Origin: Entophlyctis helioformis
Lineage: Eukaryota > Chytridiomycota > Chytridiomycetes > Chytridiales > Chytriomycetaceae
NCBI GenBank assembly: GCA_025526915.1
Contig: JAHLKH010000104.1
Location: forward strand, 1 to 64,000
Length of the DNA stretch: 64,000 nucleotides
Direction of reading: 5' to 3'
Within the stretch, counting starts at the first letter, position 1; each line of letters starts with the position of its first letter. The position numbers and the translations under genes were made by a program. The notes beneath the pieces are model-generated. The model worked only from the letters and a program-made list of their open reading frames with translations, was not told the origin of the DNA and searched no databases. Positions 10,197 to 20,051 of the stretch are shown one piece after another.

Positions 10197-11162
10197 GTGT
10201 GTGCTAGGGCAAGAGGACAGGCAGGCGAGACTGACACGACTCGGCATAGGGCATGGCGTCGGTCGAGACGCTGTTTGAGAACTCGGTCGACCGGCGCTTC
10301 GATCGGCTGGAAGTGTTTTGTCTGCGCAATGTGTTTGCCGTGCCGGCCGATGTGGCCAGCCGCATGCACACGGACCATGTAAGGCGCCTGTCGTGCAGGG
10401 GGTGCTGGCTTGTCTGTCTTGCGTGCGTTGCGTGCGCTGACCGTGGCTGCGGGCATCGATGCAGGATGCGGGTGCGCTTGCCGACGCCAGCCACGAGCGC
10501 GAGCTGGATATGGAGATTGAGCAGCTGCGCAAACGGCTGCTGGCTGTAAGTGCTTGCGCGTCGGCTTGCACCGTCTGTGGATCTGGACACGATGCTCGGC
10601 TCACACGCGGGCACGCACAGTCGCGGTACATGAAGGCCAAGATGGACGAAGAGGAGCTGTATCTCGAGCATGCTGGCCAGGAGCTGCTGCGTGTGGGTGC
10701 TCAGTGGACGTCGCTCGAGACGCTCGCCAAAGACCACGGAGGTAACAACAACCATCACACACTCATTCACACACGTGCACACTCACACGGCACTCGACAG
10801 TGTTCCCGCTTGATGCCACGACAGGGGCATTGGCATCGCACCTGCAGACGCTCCAGCAGTCCGTGGAAGACATGAGCGTGCGGTCGAGCCACCCGTCGAT
10901 GCGCCAGCGGGTGCTCGAGTCGGACACCCGCACGCGGCTGCTGCAGAGCGAGATTGCCATGCATATACGCAAGCGCAAGCAGCTCGAGGACAGCGGGTGC
11001 AAGGAGGCCGGTGCCGCCAGCACGGGCGGTGAGAAGCCGGTTGCCGGCAAGAAGATGAAGGTGTCGGCGTGGGACGTTACGCGCGAGTACCGCGACGCCA
11101 TGGGGGTCGGATCCGTCAAGGAGATTGCGGCGTTCAAAGAGTTTCTGCTGGCCGCCCAATGA
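9909..11162 (+). CDS. MIS12: Kinetochore protein MIS12/Mtw1
   Basis: Model: exons 9909..10160, 10250..10378, 10465..10545, 10621..10741, 10801..11162, 314 aa; all phases agree. The Mis12 signature is seen in VVTEHLGFAPVQFIDSLIEA followed by VNTNMYAATAQLE, then FENSVDRRFDRLEVFCLRNV and FAVPADV. Coiled-coil segments follow (ELDMEIEQLRKRLL; KMDEEELYLEHAGQELL). MIS12 is a subunit of the four-protein Mis12/MIND complex that joins the inner kinetochore (CENP-C) to Ndc80 and Knl1. The first intron opens directly with (GT)n, so the exact 5' splice register can only be read from phase. The C-terminal 60 residues are Lys-rich and specific. Confidence 0.85.
10161..10204. repeat. (GT)n microsatellite at MIS12 5' splice site
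   Basis: A GT-dinucleotide tract begins at the very first intron base of MIS12 intron 1, immediately after GAGAAG, and is interrupted once by GC near its end. Confidence 0.93.
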
Positions 11163-11332
11163 CGATGGCGTGGGCTCTGCTGTTCATTGTTGTTTTCTTC
11201 CTTCTTCCTATTCTTCGCTTTTACAGAGTGCGCTTTGTCTTGTGGTGCGGATTAAAGGGCCATCTGCTTCATTTTCTTGTAGTCGTTTCGGTGCGGTCAG
11301 AGGTTGGCAGGGTGATGGTCACCGCGTGAGGT

Positions 11333-14300
11333 TCACCATTCAGCGCCAGCCACACGGAACAGCTCCGCGTACTCAAAGTAGCGGCTAGCAAAGCGCAGTC
11401 AGTCGCACAGTCACACAACACACACAGCAAAGCACAGACAACTCACGTAATGTGGCGGTAGCTTGGCGTCGGCACGTTCATGGAGATGAGCGCGTTCTGC
11501 ACCTTGGCCAGCCCGTGCCGCTTGATGAGCGTAAACAGACACCGGGCAATCGAGCTCGGGAACTGTGCATCGAGTCAGCCTACACAGTACACACACAATA
11601 CACACAACACAGGACAACCGGCAGCCCACTCACGGTATGCTCATCAAACGTGCGGTCCATGAGCGACACCATCTTGACAATGGCCTGCAGACACGGCTGG
11701 ATGTGTCCCTCTTGCGCATTAATGTGCATCAGCTTGGTCCACGCCTTGGTCGACAGCTTCTGGTCCAGACACAGCCGGTAGGCCTCCTTGGCGTCGTCGC
11801 GGTGCAGCAGCCGCTCGGCAAGGTCGCCGTAAATCTCCCACTCTGAGCCGGTCTTGCGGTACATGAGTGCAGAGGACGTGTTGGCGGCTGCTGACGTAGA
11901 GGACGAAGACGAGGTGGCGGTCTGTGACTTGAACTGCGCCATCTCTTGCTTGAGCGCCGTGTAGAGCCGCAGGTCGTTGTACAGCACCATGAAGAGATTG
12001 TCGAGCCATTTCTCGCACAGACGCTTGTGCTTGAACGTGAGCGAGATGCGGTGGGTCTCGGTGCGCGGGTTCTGTCCGCCAGATCGCCAGTCAGCCAGAT
12101 AGCCAGTCAGCATCGACTACACAATGAAAGAGTGTGCAACAAAGGGGTGCAACAGCCGGGGGACTCACTGGTGCACGGCCCTTTTTGGGCGACAGCTTTT
12201 CAGGCGATCCCTGCTCGACGCTCGCGCGCTTGACCAGCTCGTCAATCGCACTCTTGGTTTTGGACGGCGACGTGGACGTGCCGGCCGAGACGGGCTGCGT
12301 GACCGGCTTGGCAGACGTCACGCGGCCACTGCTCATATCGCCATCGTCGTCGAGCGAGATCGACTCGAGCGGAATGGCGCTCTCGGCGCGACGCTGGTCG
12401 GCAACAGGCGATGCCGTGCGCCGCCCTCCAGACGCTGCCGCCGCCGCACGGACAGCAGACCCAGACGCAGAGCGGCCATCCTGCTCGTCGTCATCGTCAT
12501 CGTTGCCGTCGGCAGCATCGTCGTCGTCGTCATCGTCGCCCTTTTTGCTCTCCTCGACAATCGACCGGTGAATGCGGTACTCGTCTTCCATCACAAACAC
12601 GAGCGAGCGGAACTTGAGGAGGTCGTCCCATCCAACCTTGGACACGATGCGGATCAGGAGATTGTATGCCTTGAGGAACGTGCCGCGGAGCGTCAGGGAC
12701 GGCAGACGCTGCAGCTCGGGGTGGACTTCGTTTTCGCGGGGATCGTTTTCGTCAAAGATGGAGCCGTTGGCCTGCGGCACCGACTTTGGGTCCTGGTCGG
12801 GACGCAGAGCGGCCGAATCTGGACGGAGCGGCAGATGGGTGCGTGCGGGTGGCGGCATGCGCTGGGCATCACGCTCGCAGTAGGTGAACATGGGGCACGA
12901 GTTGAGCGCCAACAGAGCCTGTCGATCCAACCGAGTGCACATGTGCACATGTGCACGGGTGAGTCTGCAAGCCCACTCCTGTGGAAATGCAGCGCAGCGC
13001 AGCGTCACCCACCGACTCGTAATCGCCGACTTCAATGTACAGCTCTGTGAGCTTGGACCAGACGATAAACTCGGACGGCGCATACGTGACGGCCAGCTTG
13101 ACCAGCTTGAGCGCGCGCTCGTATTGTTTCTGTCCAGACGTCAGCCACACGAGCCCCATGCACAAGGCACGGCACCACCGACCTTGGACATGAGAAAGTC
13201 TGCCTGCACAAGAAGCAGGTTGTACGAGACGGGTAGCTTCTTGGACGCCTCAAACATGACCTTGACGGCCTTGATCTCCTCGTCCGTGCCCAGCAGTGCC
13301 TTGGCCAGAACAGCGGCAACGTCCTGGTCCGACGGGCCCAGATCGGCAAAGAACTTTGCCGCCTCTCCAAGACGGCCGCCGTCCTGAAAGTACTTGAGGA
13401 TGCCGTTTGTGAGGTGGTTCGAGTAGTACGTGGCGACCTGGATCTCGGGATCGCTGCCCAGCTGCCAGCCTGTCGTTGTCGATGGCGCACAGAGCGTGAG
13501 TGCGGGGAGTGGAGAGAGAGAGAGAGAGCGAGCGATGGAGGAGCAGAGTGCATGGCAGAGTGCACACCTTTCCAGAACTCGAGCGAGGCAGCCTCGAGGA
13601 AGCGGCGCTCAGCGCCAACCGTAGTCAGCGGGTCGATCTTGCGCAGCCCCAGCAACGGATGGCCGTCGTTGCCGTCGGCCTCGTCATTGTCGTCGACGAT
13701 GGCACGGAGCACGGCCGAGACAAAGGTCTCTTGCCAGATGTTCATGCTCGCAATGGGGTGGCGGTCGCCGCGCAGGTCGACCAGGTACGAGTCGACACCG
13801 CCAGGGATCTTGACCTCGACGCGCACATCGACGCGAGAGAAGGCGTCGAAGCAGCAGTAGGTGCCGCTCTTGACCTTCCACGGGTTGGTCTTGCCCGGCG
13901 TCTGGTTCTACACGGCGGGACAAGAATGGCGTGTGTGAGCGAGCCAGAGAGTAGCAGAGAGCGAGAGTGCGACAGAGCACGAGGGCAACGGACGCACCAG
14001 CATGTAGGTGAGCGAGTTGAGGTAGGCGGCCAGCGTGGCGGACGACGAGGCGTCTGCGCCGAGCACAAAGTGGTAGGAGCCGAGCTCCTTGGGGCCGGTG
14101 GCCTTTGGGTTGGACTTGACAATGTGGCAGAGGTCGGGCGGGCCGAGCTCGCGGAACGTTGCTGCGAGCGGGTGTCGTAGCAGATGTCGTTGTCGTAGCA
14201 GTTGTTGTCGTCGTAAGTGTCGTCGTAGTCGGTGCAGTTGAACGGCGGCAGCGAACCAAGCACGCACGCAAGCAAGCCAACGGTGGCGGCGTCGCACAGA

Positions 14301-14651
14301 TGGGCAGCGAGTCAGCCAGAGCCGCCGAGTCGCAGCAGTAGTACTAGGGTTAGTACTGGACACGCAGAGTAGTAGTACTACTACTAGACACGCAGTACTA
14401 GCACAAGACAGCCAGCCACGCACGCACGCACGCACGCACCCAGGCTCTCGGTGCGGGCTGCCAGCGCCTCGCCAATCTCGTTCTCAAAGAACTCGGGGAT
14501 GCCTGCGTGTGTGTGTGTGTGGAAGAGTGTGTGTGTGAGTAGTAGTAGTCGAACTGCCAGTCCTGGTAGTATAGCGAGCAGTCCTGGTAGTATAACTCGC
14601 CACACGCACGCACGCACCTCGAAGCACCGTCGGGTCTGCGGCAACGACCAT
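11333..14651 (-). CDS. Exomer subunit, ChAPs family (Chs6/Bud7/Bch1-like)
   Basis: Model of ten exons: 14651..14618, 14502..14440, 14161..13998, 13907..13568, 13469..13183, 13129..13013, 12918..12169, 12071..11634, 11562..11447, 11384..11333, 786 aa; every splice phase closes. Family hallmarks include LGPPDLCHIVKSNPK near the N-terminus, tetratricopeptide-like helices (NLLLVQADFLMSK; WSKLTELYIEVGDYESV), FKHKRLCEKWLDNLFMVLYN, EWEIYGDLAERLLHR, and the conserved C-terminus RYFEYAELFRVAGAEW. ChAPs proteins pair with Chs5 on trans-Golgi membranes via Arf1 and export cargo such as chitin synthase. Exon 7 carries a disordered Asp/Ser-rich insert (D-run, residues about 430-560). Several donors are GTGCGTGCGTGCG-like. 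The start lies only 41 bp from the divergent aspartate kinase start. Confidence 0.92.
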
Positions 14652-14692
14652 CTGCGACCTTGTCCAATTGCCGACAAACGCTCAGCTCGCAA

Positions 14693-16945
14693 ATGACCGC
14701 CGCCAAAACCCTCACGTCGCCCCTGTCGCGGGCCCTCAATGGCTCCACACACGCTCACGCCCACGCCCACGCCCACGCCCAGACACGCTCGCAGAGCCAC
14801 GCTCGCCCGCTGCTCGTGCAAAAGTTTGGCGGCACGAGCGTCGGCTCGCCCGACCGCCTCGACCAGGTCGCCGCCATCATCCGGTGCGTCTGTCTCACGC
14901 TCGTTGTCTCACGCCTGCTGTCTCACGCCTGCTGTCTCACGCCTGCCATGGCGTGATGCTGCAATGGCGTGATGCGATTGTTGTTCCACCCGCCTGCTGT
15001 CTCGCTGTCTCACGCACGTCTCGCTCACACCGACGCATCCCTGCCCCACGCCAACGCTCGCAGATCAACGCTCGCCGCCGCCCACCAGCCCATCGTCGTG
15101 CTGTCCGCCATGAGCGGCTCCAAAAAGACCGAGGGCACCACCTCAAAGTGCGTCTCGTCTCTCGCCTATCTCTGCTCGCTCGCGGCATCTTTCATCCGCA
15201 CGTGCGGCTGTTCTCCTTGTCCCTTAAGGTGACTGCGGCTGACCCTCTGATCCGATGCGATGCGGCCCGATGCGGCCCGATACGATGCAAAACGACACAT
15301 CACAAGGCTGCTCGAGGCCGTCGAAGAGGTGCTCAAGCCAAACTCGCAGCGGTACCTCGACATTGTCGACTTTCTCGAAACAAGCCACATTGCCGCCGTC
15401 AACGGAGCCGTCCTCACCCCAGACAACGACACCGCCATCCGGGACGCTGCCGCCGCCGACGTCCGCGCAGAGTGCCAGCGGCTGCGCTCGTTCATGTCGG
15501 CTGCTGAAGTATGCCCATGCCCTGTCTGTCTGTCGGCCTACTTGCCTTTGCACAGCCACCACAACAGACCACCCGACTCACTGCCGCCTGGCCTGCCCCA
15601 GATTGTCGACGAGATCTCGCCACGTTCAAGAGACGTGATCGTCAGCAGCGGCGAGAAGCTGTCTGCCCGCATCTTTACCGCCGTTCTCGAAAGCAGAGTG
15701 CGTTGTCTGCTGTGATCCACCAACTGTCATGCCATCCAACCGCCCACTAACACCATCTGGCCCATCTCGTCAACAGGGTATCAAGGCAAAGTACATCAAC
15801 CTCGACAAGCTGGTGGAGCAGGCGTTTGACGAAAAGGCTCTGGACCAGTCCTTCTACGACTACCTGGTTGTCCGTCTGGCCGAGACGCTCGAGCCGTTTG
15901 TAAACACGCATGTCTGCGTCGTGACTGGATTCCTCGGCCCTGTTCCGGGCAGTCTGCTGCGGAGCATTGGCCGCGGCTACACGGATCTGACGGCTGCGCT
16001 GGTCGCTGTCGCGCTGGAGGCAGAAGAGCTGCAGATCTGGAAGGAAGTCGACGGCATCTTCACCGCCGATCCGCGCAAGGCACCGCTTGCCCGCAAGATC
16101 CCGTCCATCTCGCCCGAGGAAGCCGCCGAGCTCACCTACTACGGCTCGGAAGTCATCCATCCGTTCACGATGGAGCAGGTCATCCGTGCGTCCATCCCCA
16201 TCCGCATCAAAAACACCTTCAACCCAACTGGGCACGGCACAGTCATCCTGCCCGATGGCCGCTCGCTGTCCGACGGGTCTCCACGGCCGCGCAGAGATCC
16301 CACCATGACGCCGGTCCCCAAGCACCCCACTGCCGTCACCATCAAGGACAATGTGATTGTGCTCAACGTGCACTCGAACCGCAAGTCGGTGTCGCACGGA
16401 TTCTTTGCGCAGATCTTTCTGGCGCTCGACCGCTATGGCATTGTGGTGGATCTCATCTCGACCAGCGAGGTGCACATTTCCATGGCGCTCAATCCGTCCA
16501 TCACGGACGACAAGCTCAAGAAGGCGCTGGTTGAGCTCAACAAGTACGGCACGGTAAGGCAGGACGCCAGACATGCAGACACGATGACACGATGGCATGC
16601 TGACATGCTGACCGTGACGCGCACGCTCAGGTGGACGTGATCCGCGACATGGCGATTCTGTCGCTGGTGGGCAAGGACATGCGGCACATGGTCGGCGTCG
16701 CCAGCCGCATGTTCGAGACGCTCGCGGCGCACAACATCAACATCGAGATGATCAGCCAAGGCGCATCCGAGATCAACATCTCGTGTGTGATTGACGAGGC
16801 CAACGCCGTCACGGCGCTGCGGGCCGTCCACGACGAGCTCATCATTGCCGCCGCCGATGCATCGCGGCCCGTGTCGCGCACCTCGCCCGAGCCCGATGCC
16901 GTCCCGTCTGACGTCCCGTCTGTGGTCCCGTCTGTCGCCGTGTGA
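14693..16945 (+). CDS. Aspartate kinase (HOM3-type)
   Basis: Model: exons 14693..14883, 15064..15147, 15307..15508, 15602..15697, 15777..16553, 16631..16945, 554 aa. The ATP-binding motif [16 protein letters not shown] is in exon 1; [18 protein letters not shown] in exon 2; [34 protein letters not shown] and [20 protein letters not shown] complete the kinase domain. Two ACT domains follow ([40 protein letters not shown]), the site of threonine feedback inhibition in fungal enzymes. It phosphorylates L-aspartate, the first step to Thr, Met and Ile. The exon 3 acceptor (CACAAG) is the only one that keeps frame. The long His-Ala repeat at residues 19-28 is low complexity. AATAAA (16945-16950) overlaps the TGA stop. 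Confidence 0.94.
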
Positions 16946-17034
16946 ATAAAACAGATCTTCGGACACGCCTGCCTTGCCTGCCCTTTGCGCGTTCGGACAG
17001 GCCGCACAAGCCTTGCTGCTGCAGCCGCTGGACC

Positions 17035-19512
17035 ATGGCCAAGAGCAGCGCTGGCAGCACGGGCAGCAGTTCTGGCAAGCGCAAGAGGGAGCCGACGGCA
17101 TCGCCCTCACCCTCTACTGCGTCTGCGTCCGAGTCGGCATCCACGCCGCAGCCGCACAAGCACCTCGCCGGCTTCTTTCTCAACAGGCGGCTGTCGTCGT
17201 CGCCGTGTTCTGCGGCATCGCCCCTCAAGCAGCAGCCAGCCTCGCCGCCACCTCCCGAGCCAGCCGTCGCTGTGGCTGCACCACAACCACAAACACAACC
17301 ATCGCCACTGCCACTGCCACTGCCACTGCCGCCTGTCGAGCGTCCAGGCAGCGGCAGCTTGCATGCACCAGATGCGCTCGAAACCATCGTGCGGCTGCTC
17401 AAGCGGAGCGGCCTGCGCGACATGGTGCCATCGCTCGCACTCGACGGCCTCGTGTTCGACGCATCAGCCAGCCAGCAACTACCACCACAACCACCACCGC
17501 ACTTTCACGCTGGCACACTCGTGTCGCCAGTGTCTTTGCCCGACAAACCCGACATGCCCGACAAGCCCGACATGCTCCTCGCGTTGTTCAGCAGCCTGCG
17601 GTCGCATATGGCGCGCAGGACGCTGGCAGCCATCACGGAGCGCTACGTGGAGCTCGCGGCCGCAGGCTCGGTGGCCGATCTGGAGGAGCTGGGCAGCGTG
17701 TGGATCGACAGGCTGGTCGACTGCGATGCGATGCTGTGGACAGCGCCGCTGGTGGCTGGGCCGGATGTCTGGCGAGCCGTGTCGCCCGACCTGCTGGCAT
17801 CGCAGATGTATACCGGAACGACGGATACAGCAACGGCGGCAACAACAGCAGCAGCAACGGCATCGGCCGTAGTGGGCAGTGGTGCGTGGACAGGTGTTCG
17901 CTGGGCTGCGGCTGGGTGTATGGGATGGACGGTGCCAGCACCGGAGCATGGGAACGACGGGCAGCCACGACGCGAGCCGCTGCATCCGCACATGGAGGAC
18001 GTGGTGGCAGTGCCGCTGTGCACAACGCTGCCGGATGGCACGCCCCTGTGGGTGTTTTGTCTGGCTGATGGTCATGGCGGTAGACAGGCGGCTGCGTGGT
18101 TTGCGAGCCGGATGCCCGCTGCATTGGCGACGATCCTGGAAGGCGAGCTGGTGGCTGCGTCGGCCCTTGCTGCAGACAGGCCAGGGCTGGAGGACGCGTC
18201 CAGCACGCCGAGTCTGCCAGACGCCGACACGCAAAGGAACATCAAGACGCGTGTGGCGGCGCTGTTCCGGTCGCTGGATGCCGAGTTTTGCGATATGCGC
18301 AAACAGCAGTACCGCGATCATGTGTTGGCGGGCATGACCGCATCCACCGCGTCGCAGCAGGCCGCGGACGATTCCGGCTCGTGTGACGGCACTGACGGCG
18401 ACCACGACGATCTCGACGACGAGTACCGGCCACGTGTGCCGCCAGAGCTGTTCCCGCCCGACGACGGATGCACGCTCAATGTCGTGGCGGTCCTGGGCCG
18501 GCAGTGGATTCTGTCTGCGCACGTTGGCGACTCTCGCACGGCTGTTGCGCAGACGCCGTGCCAGGATGCAGCAGCGGCGACGCCGGCACCCTCGCGACTG
18601 GTGTACGTCAGCCAAGACCACAGTGTTGATTTGGCAGCCAAGGCACGGCATATCCACCGGTCAGGCGGCACGTTTCGTGCGCTTCGCCCGGGCCGCACCA
18701 GGACCGATCCGCCCGCCTTTGTGCGCGTGCATCCCCAGTTCAGCGACCTGTCCATTCCGCCCACCACCACACGCTCCGGCCGCGTCACCCGCTCATCGCC
18801 CCTCGGCTCCCAGCAAGCACAGCATGCACAGAATGCACAGCAGCCATGCCATGCTGCGCCACACACGGGCATGCCCACTGATGCCGACATGGACATACTG
18901 CCACCTCGGCCACCCAGCGAAACCGTGGCCGTCCTCTCCGACGCCCGCGTAGCACGGCCAGCGGGGTTCGACATGTCCGCGTACGGCCTGCGGCCCAAGA
19001 GCATGGGCATGTCCGACTCGATGGGCGACGTGTCCATGAAACTGCATCCGCCGCTCTTTGAGTGCGGGCCCGAGATTGCGTTTGTCGCGCTCCGCCCCAC
19101 CGACTCTGCCGACACGGCCCCCGACACGGCCTCCACGACGATCCTGCTCGCGTCCGACGGCGTGTGGGACTATCTGGACAACAGCCTCGGCGCGGATGGC
19201 CAGGCCGCTCGCGTCATGGGCCAGCTGATCCACACAAGCGACACGAGCGTGGCAAGGGACCACAGCGGCGAGTGGGTGGCGGGCCACGGGTTCGCCGAAA
19301 CCGATGCGCTGTTCGGATACAACGACCCTCTGCAGCCGCGCCACTCGTTTGCAGGGCTGGGCACATGCCCGTCACTGGTTGCTGCTGTCGAGTCCCTCTG
19401 CTCACGCGCCGATGGGCGGTTTGCATCGCTGTTTGGCGTATCGGGTCGGCAACCACGTCGGCAGTGGGACGACGTGTCGGCCATCCTCATCCGCATCGAT
19501 CATGCGCAATAG
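17035..19512 (+). CDS. PP2C-family (PPM) Ser/Thr phosphatase
   Basis: Single exon, 825 aa, from the first in-frame ATG at 17035. The PPM motifs appear in order: FCLADGHGG (metal-binding Asp and Gly), DDGCTLNVVAVLGRQWILSA, HVGDSRTAVAQ, VSQDHSVD, LLASDGVWDYLDNS and WDDVSAILIRI. The N-terminal 170 residues are Ser/Pro-rich and probably disordered, and an insert of roughly 130 residues (Ser/Pro/Gln/His-rich, 18.73-19.05 kb) splits the catalytic core. It would dephosphorylate Ser/Thr in a Mg2+/Mn2+-dependent way; which PPM subfamily it belongs to I cannot tell. It starts about 90 bp after the aspartate kinase stop and is intronless, unusual here. Confidence 0.88.
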   Translation: MAKSSAGSTGSSSGKRKREPTASPSPSTASASESASTPQPHKHLAGFFLNRRLSSSPCSAASPLKQQPASPPPPEPAVAVAAPQPQTQPSPLPLPLPLPPVERPGSGSLHAPDALETIVRLLKRSGLRDMVPSLALDGLVFDASASQQLPPQPPPHFHAGTLVSPVSLPDKPDMPDKPDMLLALFSSLRSHMARRTLAAITERYVELAAAGSVADLEELGSVWIDRLVDCDAMLWTAPLVAGPDVWRAVSPDLLASQMYTGTTDTATAATTAAATASAVVGSGAWTGVRWAAAGCMGWTVPAPEHGNDGQPRREPLHPHMEDVVAVPLCTTLPDGTPLWVFCLADGHGGRQAAAWFASRMPAALATILEGELVAASALAADRPGLEDASSTPSLPDADTQRNIKTRVAALFRSLDAEFCDMRKQQYRDHVLAGMTASTASQQAADDSGSCDGTDGDHDDLDDEYRPRVPPELFPPDDGCTLNVVAVLGRQWILSAHVGDSRTAVAQTPCQDAAAATPAPSRLVYVSQDHSVDLAAKARHIHRSGGTFRALRPGRTRTDPPAFVRVHPQFSDLSIPPTTTRSGRVTRSSPLGSQQAQHAQNAQQPCHAAPHTGMPTDADMDILPPRPPSETVAVLSDARVARPAGFDMSAYGLRPKSMGMSDSMGDVSMKLHPPLFECGPEIAFVALRPTDSADTAPDTASTTILLASDGVWDYLDNSLGADGQAARVMGQLIHTSDTSVARDHSGEWVAGHGFAETDALFGYNDPLQPRHSFAGLGTCPSLVAAVESLCSRADGRFASLFGVSGRQPRRQWDDVSAILIRIDHAQ

Positions 19513-19594
19513 ATGCCCTTGTTTAGGGTTCAGAATGAAGGCTGTAGACAAGTGATATGGTGGCACTGGGTCATGAAAACGCAAGAAGCGCCAA

Positions 19595-19666
19595 TCCTCG
19601 ATGGTCCAGTGGTTAGGATTCCACGCTCTCACCGTGGCGGCCGGGGTTCGATTCCCCGTCGGGGAG
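19595..19666 (+). tRNA. tRNA-Glu (anticodon CTC)
   Basis: A 72-nt cloverleaf without intron. The 7-bp acceptor stem pairs TCCTCGA with TCGGGGA (one G-T pair); the anticodon stem CCACG/CGTGG closes the loop CTCTCAC with anticodon CTC (Glu, reads GAG); the T arm has GGTTCGATTCC. Discriminator base is G at 19666. Confidence 0.95.
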
Positions 19667-19910
19667 CTTCTCTTTTGCCCATCGCGGCTATGGACCAGAC
19701 GTGACTGCACTTTTGCCACTCGCTACTCCCATTTTCGGCCGTCCACACACGCTGCGAACGGTCTCGCATCGTGTACACTCAAGCACGGTCGCCTCGCAAA
19801 TGTGTGCGATTCTTGCGATCTACGAACGGCCTTGAGCTTGTAAAGGGTATAGCATCTAGTATCGATGGAGTAAACTTTGGCATCACCTATTTATCAACAC
19901 ACGCCTACCA

Positions 19911-20051
19911 GGCCGGCAGTCGGCCAGCAGTCGCTTGATTGCCAACGCAAGACGCCGTGCAAGTCGTGGCGGCATGAACAGGCAGATGGCAGATGATGTT
20001 TGGCATCAACAAGTGCGGCAATCAAACCAACAAGGCTTGGCTATTCATTCA
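19911..20051. mobile_element. Non-LTR reverse-transcriptase fragment downstream of ANK2
   Basis: Plus-strand sequence at about 19959-20010 aligns to the RT body at 51880-51950: WQMMFGINKCG here against WQMAFGVDKCG in the element, with the preceding AAGTCGTGGCGGCATG identical. The block is repeated at 52731-52870 beside ANK4 and continues without break into the ANK2 coding 3' end. A remnant, too short to code. Confidence 0.72.
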
